Origin: Azospirillum sp. TSO35-2
Lineage (GTDB): Bacteria; Pseudomonadota; Alphaproteobacteria; Azospirillales; Azospirillaceae
Direction of reading: 5' to 3'
Assembly (NCBI RefSeq): GCF_003116095.1
Contig: NZ_LGRA01000021.1
Location: 2,966,361 to 3,030,360, forward strand
DNA length: 64,000 nt
Position numbers and translations under genes: made by a program. The notes beneath the pieces were generated by a model that saw only the letters and a program-made list of their open reading frames with translations, was not told the origin of the DNA and did not search any database. The first letter of the stretch is position 1. The number at the start of each line of letters is the position of its first letter. Shown in pieces: positions 47,602 through 57,793 of the stretch.

Positions 47602-50073
47602 CTAAGCAATATCCTTGGTCTTGGCCACCTTGACGCTGAACATCGCGTGCAACTGCGACGGCGAAATCGGTTTGTGGAGCACGCTGATGTCGTCGGCCGC
47701 GGCCGCATCGGTGCACTCGCGTGTCGTCTCGCCCGTCAGCAGGATGGCCGGGATGGGCGTGCCGAAGAGGGCGCGAATCCCACGGATCACCTCGACACCG
47801 CTTTTGCCATCGGGCAGCCGGTAGTCGGAAACGATGATGTGCGGCACCCGCTGGCTTCCCGGGAGCGCGGCCAACGCCTGCGGCCCGGAAATAAAGTCAG
47901 ACACGTCGTACCCCCAGGACTCGATCAGCGTCTTCACGCCCAGTCGCACCAGTTCCTCGTCATCGACGACGACCACGAACCGGCCTTCCCCGCGAGCGAT
48001 CGGGATCACCTCGGCCTCGGCGCGGCGCGCCACCGGGGCCACCGTCATGGGCAGGGTGACGATGAACGCCGATCCACGGCCGGGAACCGAACGCACCTCC
48101 ACCGGATGATCCAGGAGGTCCGACAAGCGCTGGACGATCGCCAACCCCAGACCGAGGCCCTGTTTGCGGTCACGATGCTCGTTGGCAAGCTGTTGGAATT
48201 CCTCAAAGATGGCCTCCTGCTTGTCCGCCGGGATGCCGATGCCGGTGTCCTCCACCTCAATCTGCAAGGCGGTGCCGAGCGGACGGCAGCGCACCAGCAC
48301 GCTGCCGGTTTCGGTGAACTTCAAGGCGTTCTGGCACAGGTTGCGCAGCATCCGTGCCAGCAGGTTCGGGTCGCTGCGCACCGTGGCCGTGCAGCCGATG
48401 ACGTGCCATTCCAAGCCCTTCGCCTCCGCCATCGGCTTGTATTCCGCTTCGATCTGGTCGAGCACGGTGGACATCGGGAATTCCGACACCTCGAACTTGA
48501 CCGTACCGGCGTCCAGTTGAGAGATGTCGAGCAGACTGTCGAGCAGGCTCTTCAGCGCCCCCAGGGCTTCGTTGGCGTGTGAAAGCGTCCTCTCCGCCCC
48601 CGGCTTGACCCTCCCCTCCAGCGCGGAGAGCATGAAGAACAACGACTGCACCGGCTGCCGGATGTCGTGACTTGCCGCCGCAAGAAATTTGCTTTTCGAA
48701 TGGTTTGCCCGCTCGGCCTCATTCTTGGCGGCCAGCAACGCCGCTTCGGTCTCGCGCTGCCCGGTGACGTCGGTGTTGGTGCCGAACCACAGCACGATGT
48801 TGCCGTCGCCATCGCGCAGGGGCAGGGCACGCGACAGGAACCATCGGTACCGACCATCCTTCCCGCGCAACGGAAAGGTATCTTCCCATGGTTCACCGGT
48901 ATCCCAGGACCACTGAAGGCGTTCGGCCACGCGCTCCAGGTGGTCGGGGTGATGAACCTGCTTCCAGCCCCCGCCTTCCATCTCGGCGAGTGTGGAGCCG
49001 GTGTAATCATGCCAGCGTTTGTTGTACCAGAAGATGTGGCCGTCCGGCCGTGCCATCCACGCCAATTGCGGTATCGAGTCCGCCAAGGTGCGGAACTGCT
49101 GCTCGCTCTTGCGCTTCTCGGCTCCGATCTCCAGGTCGGCGACCCGTCGTTCCGCTTCCATGAGCCGTGTCGTCGAGCGCGCCATGGTCATGCCGACGAC
49201 GACCGTCACGAGAAGGGCGGCGAAAGCACCACCGATGGACAAAGCCAGCATCCAACGGCGTGGGGCGTCGAGGACCGTGACGGGCGCCGAGATCAACGCG
49301 GTCCAGCCGCTCAATTCGTGCCGTTTGGCGATCATGTAGACCGGATCGCCGTCGACCGGCGTTGCCTGGAACAGCGCATCCCGACCACGCCGCGCCCCAT
49401 CGAGCACGCTCTGGCTTGGAAGTTTGCCGATCAGGCCATCGCCTGGATTTGCCGAATTCGAGCGGGCAATGATCTTGCCGCCCCGATCCAGGAAGCCGAT
49501 GCGGCCGCCCTCCGGCACCGGAAGTTCGTTCAGGACCTGATGCAGCTTCCAAGCGCGGACGACGGCCGATACCGTGTACGTGACGGCACCGTTGCGGATC
49601 ACGGGCACACTGATCACGTAGTAGGGCTCCAGTGTGCGCTCGTTCGCCGGCTGGACGCCACCCACGACCGGGTGCCCGCTGCGGAACACCATGGCGGCGT
49701 TCTGCGGATCAATCAGCGGCCGGGGAGGCGCCACCACCCCGGTTTGGGTGCTGGCAAGAAGCCGCCCTTCATCGGTGACGACAATGCTCGACCAACCCTC
49801 GTAGTTGGGAACGACCCGGCGTGCGAAGTCCATGAAGCCGGACAGGTTGCCGTCGTCCAAAGCGGTGGCGTTCGCCAATGCCGTAAGAACCGCGATCTCG
49901 CCGTCAAGTTGACGATTGAGCGCGGCAACCGTCGCGGTCGCCGTTTTCCCCAGCCTGTCCTCGACGGCCTTTTGCTCTTGCAAATTCAGGTAGTAGAGCA
50001 CAGCCACCGCAAACACGATGAGCGGCAGCAAGAGCATCAGAATGCGGGCGGGCGCGTTGCGCTGGACGAACAT
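47602..50073 (-). CDS. Hybrid sensor histidine kinase: periplasmic sensor, PAS, kinase and receiver
   Basis: An 823-residue inner-membrane kinase. Domains in order: TM1 (about 12-28), a periplasmic Cache-like sensor (about 40-275), TM2 (about 277-297), a PAS domain with PAC (about 325-445, FRTLADSIPQLAWMARPDG to FGTNTDVT), the HisKA H-box SHDIRQPVQSL, the ATPase with N-box LCQNALKF, G-box DTGIGIPAD and GLGLGLAIVQRL, then a C-terminal receiver (from about 695) with phospho-Asp in VSDYRLPDG. The partner regulator is not adjacent. The ligand is unknown. Confidence 0.92.
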   Translation of the reverse strand: MFVQRNAPARILMLLLPLIVFAVAVLYYLNLQEQKAVEDRLGKTATATVAALNRQLDGEIAVLTALANATALDDGNLSGFMDFARRVVPNYEGWSSIVVTDEGRLLASTQTGVVAPPRPLIDPQNAAMVFRSGHPVVGGVQPANERTLEPYYVISVPVIRNGAVTYTVSAVVRAWKLHQVLNELPVPEGGRIGFLDRGGKIIARSNSANPGDGLIGKLPSQSVLDGARRGRDALFQATPVDGDPVYMIAKRHELSGWTALISAPVTVLDAPRRWMLALSIGGAFAALLVTVVVGMTMARSTTRLMEAERRVADLEIGAEKRKSEQQFRTLADSIPQLAWMARPDGHIFWYNKRWHDYTGSTLAEMEGGGWKQVHHPDHLERVAERLQWSWDTGEPWEDTFPLRGKDGRYRWFLSRALPLRDGDGNIVLWFGTNTDVTGQRETEAALLAAKNEAERANHSKSKFLAAASHDIRQPVQSLFFMLSALEGRVKPGAERTLSHANEALGALKSLLDSLLDISQLDAGTVKFEVSEFPMSTVLDQIEAEYKPMAEAKGLEWHVIGCTATVRSDPNLLARMLRNLCQNALKFTETGSVLVRCRPLGTALQIEVEDTGIGIPADKQEAIFEEFQQLANEHRDRKQGLGLGLAIVQRLSDLLDHPVEVRSVPGRGSAFIVTLPMTVAPVARRAEAEVIPIARGEGRFVVVVDDEELVRLGVKTLIESWGYDVSDFISGPQALAALPGSQRVPHIIVSDYRLPDGKSGVEVIRGIRALFGTPIPAILLTGETTRECTDAAAADDISVLHKPISPSQLHAMFSVKVAKTKDIA

Positions 50074-50436
50074 GAAGGCCCCATCTCCGGGCGGTTACGG
50101 TTCCGACAAAGCGCAACGTGCGTGTCGCTCCCGACTCACAATGTAACAACGTCTCGAGCCGGGAAAGGTGTTCGGCGACGACCAAAAAATAGAGCACCAC
50201 CATCGGCCGCGCCGACGAACGCCGACGACCGAGCTGGAGCCGGGCACTTCGTCCATCGACGGCGAGCGGGATGCTGGGCAGGGTGTGGCGGGACTGTGCG
50301 GATCAGGCTGAGCGCCCCGGAAGGGCCCCCTGAACGCGCCGTCACACGCGAACTGGCGAGGAGAACTGCCGACCGCGTGGAAGCACCGTGAGCGCAGGGG
50401 CGGGAGCAGCGGTTTCCCTCTGCTCTTGCGGGTCTT
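50074..50436. other. 363-base intergenic region between tRNA-Ser and the hybrid kinase
   Basis: No gene is supported. Both neighbours are on the minus strand, so this holds the tRNA 3' trailer and the kinase promoter. No convincing terminator hairpin or promoter was recognised. Confidence 0.3.
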
Positions 50437-50526
50437 TGGCGGATGGGGTGGGATTCGAACCCACGGTAGGCTTGCGCCTACGCCAGTTTTCAAGACTGGA
50501 GCCTTAAACCGCTCGGCCACCCATCC
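50437..50526 (-). tRNA. tRNA-Ser(UGA), CCA encoded
   Basis: The minus strand folds as a type II tRNA. The acceptor stem GGATGGG/CCCATCC encloses the D arm GGCCGAGCGGTTTAAGGC, an anticodon arm with loop CTTGAAA (anticodon TGA), and a long variable arm (GTAGGCGCAAGCCTAC). The T arm is GTGGGTTCGAATCCCAC. Discriminator G and CCA are encoded (50437-50440 on the complementary strand). It reads UCA and related serine codons. Confidence 0.97.
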
Positions 50527-50597
50527 GTCCGGCAACGGGAGTAGCGAATGCGTCGGGGCGGGTCAAGCGTTGCGCGCATCGGCCGGCCGGGGATCGG

Positions 50598-51170
50598 TCA
50601 GTTCCGGATCGGGCGGCCCAGGGTGCGCAGGCGGCGCGTCGGCTTCGGGGGGGAGGGGCTTTCGGAGAAATCGGGCAGGCTGGGGGCGCGGTCGATCGTC
50701 TTGCGAATCAGGTCGGCGGTGGCGTCCAGATCCTCCATCACCTCAGGGGCGACACGGTCGGCGTAGCGCGGGCCCAGCAGGCGGTCGCGAGTCTGTTCAA
50801 TGGTGCGGAGTTCCGGTTCGAACAGTTCGCGGGCGCCGATCGGCAGCGCCTGGTCCTGGCGCATGCTGGAGAAATAGTTCCGCATCGCCCGCGCCAGCAT
50901 AGTGGTCAGCAGCAGGTCCATCCGCTCGAACTCCGCGCGCAGATCGCTCAGCCGCGACTCGTCGACGCCGTGCAGGCGCTCTTCGGTCAGGGCGAACAGG
51001 GCGCGGATCTCCTCGATCTTCCGGCGGAAGTCGAGGAAGGAGGAGAAGCGGTCGTCGCCCATGTCGCGCTGGGCACGGTCGGCCAAGCCGGCGGCCTCGG
51101 TCGCTTGGCGCTCGATCGCCGCGAGCAGCCCCTTCACCTCGTCCCGGCTGTAGTCGCGCCCCCACGCCAT
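50598..51170 (-). CDS. Hypothetical helical protein
   Basis: A 190-residue, highly charged, helix-rich cytosolic protein without signal or membrane segment. It starts MAWGRDYSRDEVKGLLAAIERQ. Regions FSSFLDFRRKIEEIRALFAL and LSDLRAEFERMDLLLTTMLARAM look like long amphipathic or coiled helices. The C-terminus is basic and Pro/Arg-rich (PSPPKPTRRLRTLGRPIRN). I do not recognise the family. It lies between xthA and the tRNA, all on the minus strand, with normal codon use. Confidence 0.75.
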   Translation of the reverse strand: MAWGRDYSRDEVKGLLAAIERQATEAAGLADRAQRDMGDDRFSSFLDFRRKIEEIRALFALTEERLHGVDESRLSDLRAEFERMDLLLTTMLARAMRNYFSSMRQDQALPIGARELFEPELRTIEQTRDRLLGPRYADRVAPEVMEDLDATADLIRKTIDRAPSLPDFSESPSPPKPTRRLRTLGRPIRN

Positions 51171-51320
51171 GCCCGTCTGTCGCCCCCAATCCCGTCAGAA
51201 CGGTGGTCGCACCGTCCGGCGCGCCATCCTAGAGATGGAAGTTTTAACAAAATGCTGTTGTTTCACCGATCCCACAGATGGGTGACCCCCCGGGGTGGTT
51301 CGGGGGCGGTTCCTGGGGGC

Positions 51321-52094
51321 TCAGGCGTCGCGCAGTTCCAGCACCACCGGCGTGTGGTCCGACGCCTTTTCCCCACCGCGCGGGCCGCGGTCGATGCTGC
51401 AGCCGGCCAGCCGGTCGGCCGCCTGGGGCGACAGCAGGAAATGGTCGATGCGCAGGCCCAGGTCACGCGGCCAGCTGCCGGCCTGATAGTCCCAGAAGGT
51501 GTAGGCGTGGTCGTCGTCGTGCAGCGCGCGATAGGCCTCGGTCAGGCCGAGATTCAGCAGGGCGCGGAACCTGGCGCGCGACTCCGGGCGGAACAGCGCG
51601 TCGCCGGCAAAGGCCTGCGGCGAGAAGACGTCGCGCGCCTCGGGGATGATGTTGTAGTCGCCGCCCAGCACGACCGGGATCTCCTGCGTCAGCAAATCGC
51701 GGGCATGGGCGTACAACCGATCCATCCAGCGGAGCTTGTAGGCAAACTTCTCGCCCGGCACCGGGTTGCCGTTCGGCAGGTAGAGCGAGGCGATGCGCAC
51801 GCCGGCCACCGTCGCCTCGACATAGCGGGCCTGTTCGTCCTCCGGCTCGCCGGGCAGGCGGGTCAGCACATCCTCCGCCGGGGACTTCGACAGCAGGGCG
51901 ACGCCGTTGTAGGCCTTCTGCCCGACCGCCTCGACGTGATAGCCGAGTTCCTCGAACGCCGCGCGGGGGAAGGCGGCGGTCTCGCATTTGATTTCCTGGA
52001 AGAGCGCGACGTCCGGGGACACCGCGCGCAGCCAGTCGGTGATCAGCGGAAGGCGGGCCTTCGCCGAGTTGACGTTCCAGGTGGCGATCTTCAC
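51321..52094 (-). CDS. xthA: Exodeoxyribonuclease III (AP endonuclease)
   Basis: A 257-residue DNA repair enzyme of the EEP fold that cuts at abasic sites and trims 3' ends. Seen are the start MKIATWNVNSAKARL, the metal-binding Glu in LFQEIKCE, YNGVALLSK, the catalytic VLGGDYNIIPEARD and the C-terminal GLRIDHFLLSP with the catalytic His in KASDHTPV. Translation starts at GTG 52094. It follows the Fe-S assembly gene on the same strand. Confidence 0.95.
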   Translation of the reverse strand: MKIATWNVNSAKARLPLITDWLRAVSPDVALFQEIKCETAAFPRAAFEELGYHVEAVGQKAYNGVALLSKSPAEDVLTRLPGEPEDEQARYVEATVAGVRIASLYLPNGNPVPGEKFAYKLRWMDRLYAHARDLLTQEIPVVLGGDYNIIPEARDVFSPQAFAGDALFRPESRARFRALLNLGLTEAYRALHDDDHAYTFWDYQAGSWPRDLGLRIDHFLLSPQAADRLAGCSIDRGPRGGEKASDHTPVVLELRDA

Positions 52095-52122
52095 GAAATG
52101 GCCTGCCTTTGCGCGTTGCTTC

Positions 52123-52500
52123 TTATACGGCGAACGAGTTGCCGCAGCCGCAGGACGCGGTCGCGTTGGGGTTCTTGATCTGGAAGGCGGCGCCCATCAG
52201 GTCCTCGACATAGTCGAGCGTCGCGCCGGCCAGCAGGTCGAGCGAGGCGTCGTCGGTCACGATGCGGGTGCCGTTCTTCTCGAAGACATGATCGTCCTCG
52301 CCGGCGGTGTCGTCGAAACCGAAGCCGTACTGGAAGCCGGAGCAGCCGCCGCCGGACACCGTCAGGCGCAGCATCAGGGCCGGGTTGCCCTCCTGTTCGA
52401 TCAGGAAGGCGACGCGCTTGGCGGCGCTGTCGCTGACGCCCAGGATGCGGGGCGGCGTTTCGGCGGCAATCGCGCTGTCGGGAATCGCGGTGTCGGGCAT
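52123..52500 (-). CDS. erpA: Iron-sulfur cluster insertion protein (ErpA/IscA A-type)
   Basis: A 125-residue A-type carrier that hands [Fe-S] clusters to apo-proteins. The three ligand cysteines are visible: one in SGGGCSGFQYGF and two in SCGCGNSF. The first about 17 residues are a variable extension. It is divergent from dgt and lies 28 bases before xthA. In many alphaproteobacteria erpA, dgt and xthA are neighbours, which fits. Confidence 0.94.
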   Translation of the reverse strand: MPDTAIPDSAIAAETPPRILGVSDSAAKRVAFLIEQEGNPALMLRLTVSGGGCSGFQYGFGFDDTAGEDDHVFEKNGTRIVTDDASLDLLAGATLDYVEDLMGAAFQIKNPNATASCGCGNSFAV

Positions 52501-52644
52501 GGGGAAACGCCTCTGTTGCGATGCGGGAGTTTAGAATGAATGTAAGGGCGAACGGGTCCCACGTCAAAGATCCCCGCAGACGGTCGGGGGCATAGCACGC
52601 CTTCGCCGTTGCACCCGCGTCCCCCCATCGGTAGTGTCCGCCCC

Positions 52645-53859
52645 ATGACGGCGGATTTTTTCCACGATCGGCTGGCCCCCTATGGCTGCAACCCGGCGGA
52701 CACGCGCGGGCGGCTGGCCGCGGAGCCGGAAAGCCCGACGCGCTCGTGCTACCAGCGCGACCGCGACCGCATCGTGCATTCCGGGGCCTTCCGCCGGCTG
52801 AAGCACAAGACGCAGGTCTTCGTCTACCACGAGGGCGACTATTACCGCACCCGGCTGACCCACAGCCTGGAGGTGGCGCAGATCGCCCGTTCCATCAGCC
52901 GCACGCTGGGCCTGAACGAGGATCTGGCGGAGGCGGTGGCACTTGCCCACGACCTCGGCCACACTCCCTTCGGCCATGCCGGGGAAGAGGCGCTGAACGT
53001 CTGCATGGAGCCGTTCGGCGGCTTTGCCCACAACGACCAGACCCTGCGCATCCTGACCCGGCTGGAGCGCCGCTACGCCGAGTTCGACGGGCTGAACCTG
53101 ACCTGGGAAGCGCTGGAGGGCGTGGTCAAGCACAACGGTCCGCTGCTGCCGCCCCCCGGATCGCCACTGCCGCCCGGCCTGCGCCTGCCGACCACCATCG
53201 CCGGTTTCCAGGACGTCTGGGATCTGGAGTTGCACACCAACCCGGGGGCCGAGGCCCAGGTGGCGGCGCTGGCCGACGACATCGCCTACAACAACCACGA
53301 CATCGACGACGGGCTGCGCGCCGGTCTGTTCGGCGTCGACGAGGTGGCCGAGCTGCCGCTGGTCGGCCCGATCGTCCGCGACGTGGCCGACCGCTACCCG
53401 GGGCTGGACCGCTCGCGCCTGATCCACGAGACGGTGCGGCGGATGATCAACGCCATGGTCGTCGACCTGATGACCGAGACGCGGCGCCGGCTGGCCGAAC
53501 ACCGGCCCGGCAGCGCGGCGGAGGTGCGGGCGCTGCCGCTGCCGGTGGTGTGCTTCTCCGACGCCATGCTGGAGGCGCAACGGCCGTTGCGCGCCTTCCT
53601 GCGCCAGCGCATGTACCGCCACTACCGCGTCAACCGCGAGATGAGCAAGTGCAAGCGCGTGGTCCACGCCCTGTTCCAGCTGTTCATGGACGAACCCAAC
53701 ACCCTGCCGACCGAATGGCAGCGCGACATCGCCACCGGCGGCGGCGACACCGACCTTGTGGTCCGTGCCCGCCATGTGGCCGACTACATCGCCGGCATGA
53801 CCGACCGCTACGCGCTGGCCGAGCATGACCGGCTGTTCGACCTGCACGTGAAGACCTGA
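52645..53859 (+). CDS. dgt: Deoxyguanosinetriphosphate triphosphohydrolase (dGTPase-like HD protein)
   Basis: A 404-residue HD-domain dNTP triphosphohydrolase. Motifs: RDRIVHSGAFRRLKHKTQVF, RLTHSLEVAQIARSISR (His of the HD set), AHDLGHTPFGHAGE (HD) and the later Asp in ADDIAYNNHDIDDG. It cleaves dNTPs to the nucleoside and triphosphate, helping to control pools. The ATG at 52645 is chosen over an in-frame TTG at 52609. It is followed closely by argS, as is common in alphaproteobacteria. Confidence 0.95.
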   Translation: MTADFFHDRLAPYGCNPADTRGRLAAEPESPTRSCYQRDRDRIVHSGAFRRLKHKTQVFVYHEGDYYRTRLTHSLEVAQIARSISRTLGLNEDLAEAVALAHDLGHTPFGHAGEEALNVCMEPFGGFAHNDQTLRILTRLERRYAEFDGLNLTWEALEGVVKHNGPLLPPPGSPLPPGLRLPTTIAGFQDVWDLELHTNPGAEAQVAALADDIAYNNHDIDDGLRAGLFGVDEVAELPLVGPIVRDVADRYPGLDRSRLIHETVRRMINAMVVDLMTETRRRLAEHRPGSAAEVRALPLPVVCFSDAMLEAQRPLRAFLRQRMYRHYRVNREMSKCKRVVHALFQLFMDEPNTLPTEWQRDIATGGGDTDLVVRARHVADYIAGMTDRYALAEHDRLFDLHVKT

Positions 53860-53909
53860 CCACCCCAGCCCTCCATACGTTAAGCCCCTGAAAGCCAAGA
53901 CCTAAGACG

Positions 53910-55670
53910 ATGAATATTTTCAAGGCCTTCGAGACCGATATTCGCAAGCTGCTGGAAGAGCTGGCCGCCGAGGGTGCGATCCCGGCCGGGCTGGACGGCA
54001 GCCGTCTGACGGTCGAGCCGCCGCGCGAGGCGTCGCATGGCGACCTGTCCACCAACGCCGCGATGATCCTGGCCAAACCGGCGAAGATGGCGCCGCGCGC
54101 CCTGGCGGAACTGCTGGTGGCCAAGCTGAAGGGGCGGCCGGACGTCGCCTCGGTCGAGATCGCCGGTCCGGGCTTCGTCAACCTGCGCCTGACGGCCGAC
54201 GTCTGGCGCGACCGCATCCGCGACGTGCTGAACGCCGGAACCGCCTATGGCGACAGCGACCTGGGCGGCAAGGCGCCGGTCAATGTGGAGTATGTGTCGG
54301 CCAACCCGACCGGCCCGCTGCACGCCGCCCACGGCCGCGGCGCGGTGTTCGGCGACGCGCTGGCGGCGCTGCTGGAGAAGGCCGGCTACGCCGTCAGCCG
54401 CGAGTACTACATCAACGACGCCGGCGCCCAGGTCGATGTGCTGGGACGGTCGACCCACATCCGCTACCGCGAGGCGCTGGGCGAGGAGGTCGGCGAGATC
54501 CCGGCCGGCCTCTATCCCGGCGAATACCTGAAGGAGGTCGGTCAGGCCCTGGCGGCGCGCGACGGCGACCGCTGGGTCGGCAAGGGCGAGGCCGAATGGC
54601 TGCCGGCCTGCCGCGACTTCGCCATCGCCATGATCATGGAGTGGATCAAGGAGGATCTGGGCGCCCTCGGTGTCAAGATGGACGTCTACAGCAGCGAACG
54701 CGCGCTGGTCACCGCCGGGGCGGTCGACACGGCGCTGGCGGCGCTGGAGGCCCGCGGCCTGATCTACACCGGCGTGCTGGAGCCGCCGAAGGGCAAGAAG
54801 CCCGACGATTGGGAGCCGCGGCCGCAAACCCTGTTCAAGTCCACCGACTTCGGCGACGACGTTGACAGGCCGTTGAAGAAGTCGGACGGCTCCTTCACCT
54901 ACTTCTCGAACGACATCGCCTATCACTTTGATAAATATAAGCGCGGCTTCACCAGCCTGATCGATGTCTGGGGCGCCGACCATGGCGGCTACGTCAAGCG
55001 CATGCAGTCGGCCACCACGGCGGTGACCGAGGGCAAGGCGTCGCTGGACGTCAAGCTGTGCCAGTTGGTCCACCTGATGCAGAACGGCCAGCCGGTGAAG
55101 ATGTCGAAGCGCGCCGGCACCTTCGTGACGCTGCGGGACGTGATCGACCAGGTCGGCCGCGACGTCGTCCGCTTCATCATGCTGACCCGGCGCAACGACC
55201 AGACGCTGGATTTCGACTTCGCCAAGGTGACGGAGCAGTCGAAGGACAACCCCGTCTTCTACGTGCAGTACGCCCACGCCCGCTGCCGGTCGGTCCTGCG
55301 CCACGCCGCCGCGTCGCTGCCGCAGCTCGACCAGGCACCGGCCGCCTTGGCCGCCGCGGCGAACCTCGCCCGCCTCGACAGCGAGGAGGAGATGACTCTG
55401 GCCAAGCGCATGGCGACTTGGCCGCGTGTGGTCGAGGCGGCGGCGGAAGCGCACGAGCCGCACCGCATCGCCTTCTTCCTCTACGATCTGGCCAGCGATT
55501 TCCACGCGCTGTGGAACCGGGGCCGCGACGACACCTCGCTGCGCTTCCTGATCGATGGCGACGCGGAGCTGACGACCGCCCGGCTGGCGCTGATCGCGGC
55601 GGTGGCGACGGTCATCGCCTCGGGTCTGGCGGTCATGGGTGTTGAGCCGGTGGAGGAACTGCGTTCATGA
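53910..55670 (+). CDS. argS: Arginyl-tRNA synthetase
   Basis: A 586-residue class I synthetase. The N-terminal Add-1 domain is followed by [21 protein letters not shown], which holds the HIGH-like HAAH. The KMSKS-like signature is [16 protein letters not shown]. The DALR anticodon domain lies at the C-terminus ([12 protein letters not shown] onward). Length and motifs are complete. The stop codon overlaps the start of the SPOR gene by 4 bases (ATGA), implying coupled translation. Confidence 0.97.
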   Translation: MNIFKAFETDIRKLLEELAAEGAIPAGLDGSRLTVEPPREASHGDLSTNAAMILAKPAKMAPRALAELLVAKLKGRPDVASVEIAGPGFVNLRLTADVWRDRIRDVLNAGTAYGDSDLGGKAPVNVEYVSANPTGPLHAAHGRGAVFGDALAALLEKAGYAVSREYYINDAGAQVDVLGRSTHIRYREALGEEVGEIPAGLYPGEYLKEVGQALAARDGDRWVGKGEAEWLPACRDFAIAMIMEWIKEDLGALGVKMDVYSSERALVTAGAVDTALAALEARGLIYTGVLEPPKGKKPDDWEPRPQTLFKSTDFGDDVDRPLKKSDGSFTYFSNDIAYHFDKYKRGFTSLIDVWGADHGGYVKRMQSATTAVTEGKASLDVKLCQLVHLMQNGQPVKMSKRAGTFVTLRDVIDQVGRDVVRFIMLTRRNDQTLDFDFAKVTEQSKDNPVFYVQYAHARCRSVLRHAAASLPQLDQAPAALAAAANLARLDSEEEMTLAKRMATWPRVVEAAAEAHEPHRIAFFLYDLASDFHALWNRGRDDTSLRFLIDGDAELTTARLALIAAVATVIASGLAVMGVEPVEELRS

Positions 55671-56728
55671 AGTACGACGGCGACGTCAACTACGCGGCCG
55701 ATCCCTATGGGATGCCGTCCCGTCAGTCCGCGAGCAAGCGCGGCCTGCTGGCGCTCGGCTTCGCCGTGGTCGGCGTCGTCGCGTTTGCCGGAACGGTGGT
55801 CGTCGGCTTCCGTGGCCATGACCGCATCGCCTCCGACGGTCCGCCGCTGCTGACCGCCGACCCCGGTCCGGTCAAGGCACGTCCGGACCAGCCGGGCGGG
55901 CTGGAGGTGCCGCACCAGGACATCCTGGCCTACGAGCGGCTGCGCGACCACGACGCCAACGGAAAGGGCAACCCTGCGGTGGAACGGCTGCTGCCGCCGC
56001 CGGAGGTCCCGCTGCCCCGCCCGGTGGTGACGCCGCAGATGCCGGCGGCGGTGCCGTTGCCGACGGTGCCCTCGGTGGCGCAGTTGCCGCCGGGCTCCAC
56101 CGCCACGGTGCCGCGGGACAGCGTCGCCGCCGCGGTGGCCGCCGCCGCCCCGCTGGTGCCGCCGGAACCGCTTCCGGGACAGCCGACTGCCATGCCACCA
56201 GCCGCCGTTCCGCCGGCCGGCCCCGTGGCGTCGGCAAGCCTGCCGCCGCCGAACGTCGCCGCCAAACCGCAGCCGGCACCGGTCGCCGGCCCGCGCCCGC
56301 AGCCGACCGCGACGGCGCCCAAGCCGGCGGCACCACCGGCGGCCCAGGCCTCGGCACAGCCGATCGGTCAGTTGATCGCCAAGCTGGAATCCGCGTCGCT
56401 GCCCGCCGCTCCGGCGGCGAAGACGGCGCCGCAGCCGGCCAAGCCGGCTGTCGCGGCCGCGCCGACGGTGACGGGGGGAAGCGGCGGCTGGCGGGTCCAA
56501 CTGGCGTCCGTCCGCAGCGAGGCGGAGGCCGCCGCCGAGTGGAAGCGCCTCGCCGGCCGTCATTCGGACGCGCTCGGCGGCCTGTCGATGCAGGTCGCCA
56601 AGGTCGATCTGGGCGACAAGGGGACCTTCTACCGGGTGCAGGGCGCCGGTGCCGACGAGGCGCGCGCCAAGTCGGTCTGCGCTCTGCTGCGCGCTCAGAA
56701 TGTGGGGTGTGTGGTTGTCCGTCCTTGA
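55667..56728 (+). CDS. SPOR-domain inner-membrane protein
   Basis: A 353-residue protein: a short cytoplasmic N-terminus, one membrane helix ([23 protein letters not shown], about 24-46), a long Pro/Ala-rich linker (about 95-270) and a C-terminal SPOR domain (about 277-352, [23 protein letters not shown]). SPOR domains bind denuded septal peptidoglycan, so a cell-division role is likely. The position between argS and nagZ is the usual alphaproteobacterial arrangement. Confidence 0.92.
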   Translation: MKYDGDVNYAADPYGMPSRQSASKRGLLALGFAVVGVVAFAGTVVVGFRGHDRIASDGPPLLTADPGPVKARPDQPGGLEVPHQDILAYERLRDHDANGKGNPAVERLLPPPEVPLPRPVVTPQMPAAVPLPTVPSVAQLPPGSTATVPRDSVAAAVAAAAPLVPPEPLPGQPTAMPPAAVPPAGPVASASLPPPNVAAKPQPAPVAGPRPQPTATAPKPAAPPAAQASAQPIGQLIAKLESASLPAAPAAKTAPQPAKPAVAAAPTVTGGSGGWRVQLASVRSEAEAAAEWKRLAGRHSDALGGLSMQVAKVDLGDKGTFYRVQGAGADEARAKSVCALLRAQNVGCVVVRP

Positions 56729-57776
56729 TCGTGTGGAGTCCGTCGGTCCGGGCTCCCGCCCGCGCGCGGTCGTGTTCGGCTGCGCCGGGCTGGCCCTGAC
56801 ACCCGACGAGGCCGCCTTTTTCCGTGAGAGCGATCCGCTCGGCTTTATCCTGTTCCGCCGCAACTGCGACAGCCGCGACCAGATGCGCCGGCTGGTGGAG
56901 GATCTGCGCGCCAGCGTCGGCCGGCCCGACGCCCCGGTCCTGATCGACCAAGAAGGCGGGCGCGTGGCACGGATGCGGCCGCCGCACTGGCCGGCCCACC
57001 CACCGATGGGCGTGTTCGGCACGCTCGCCGCCCGCGATCCGGCGGCCGGGCGCGAGGCCGCCTGGATCAACGGGCGCCTGCTGGCCCACATGTTGGTGGA
57101 GGTCGGGATCACGGTGGATTGCGCCCCGGTCTGCGACGTCCCGGTGGAGGGCGCGCACGACATCATCGGCGACCGCGCCTTCTCGCGCGATCCGGCGGTG
57201 GTGATCGATCTGGCGCGGGCAACCGCCGACGGGCTGCTGGCCGGCGGGGTCCTGCCGGTGATCAAGCACATCCCCGGTCACGGCCGCGCCTTCGCCGACA
57301 GCCACGCCGAACTGCCGGTGGTGGAGGCCGACCGCGCCGCGCTGGAAGCGACCGACTTCGCGCCGTTCCGCGCGCTGGCCGACCTGCCGCTGGCGATGGT
57401 GGCCCATGTCGTGCTGAAGGCGATCGACCCGACCGCGCCCGCCAGCACCTCGCCCATCGTGGTGCGCGAGGTGGTGCGCGGCCCGTCCATCGGCTTCGAC
57501 GGGCTGCTGTTCAGCGACGACCTGTCGATGAACGCGCTGCAGGGCGATGCGCGCGGCCGCGCCGAAGCGGTGCTGGCGGCGGGCATGGATGTCGTGCTCC
57601 ACTGCAACGGCGACCTCGGCGAGATGCGCGCGCTGGTCGGCGCGGTGCCGGGGCTGAGCGGTGCGGCGGCGGCACGCTGGGAGCGGGCGGAGACGATGCG
57701 CCACGCGCCGGACCCGGCGGACATCGCGGCACTGACGACCCGGCTGGCCGAGCTGCTCGGCCGGGCCGGAACCTGA
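56700..57776 (+). CDS. nagZ: Beta-N-acetylhexosaminidase
   Basis: A GH3 enzyme of about 358 residues that releases GlcNAc from muropeptides during wall recycling. Signatures: FGCAGLALTPDEAAFF near the start, LIDQEGGRVARMRPPHWP, the catalytic-loop IKHIPGHGRAFADSHAELP with the Asp/His dyad, and LLFSDDLSMNAL with the nucleophile Asp. The ATG at 56700 overlaps the end of the SPOR gene by 29 bases; later in-frame GTG/TTG codons (56709, 56715, 56733) are possible starts. Confidence 0.93.
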   Translation: MWGVWLSVLDRVESVGPGSRPRAVVFGCAGLALTPDEAAFFRESDPLGFILFRRNCDSRDQMRRLVEDLRASVGRPDAPVLIDQEGGRVARMRPPHWPAHPPMGVFGTLAARDPAAGREAAWINGRLLAHMLVEVGITVDCAPVCDVPVEGAHDIIGDRAFSRDPAVVIDLARATADGLLAGGVLPVIKHIPGHGRAFADSHAELPVVEADRAALEATDFAPFRALADLPLAMVAHVVLKAIDPTAPASTSPIVVREVVRGPSIGFDGLLFSDDLSMNALQGDARGRAEAVLAAGMDVVLHCNGDLGEMRALVGAVPGLSGAAAARWERAETMRHAPDPADIAALTTRLAELLGRAGT

Positions 57777-57793
57777 CGGGGAGGGAGCGGACG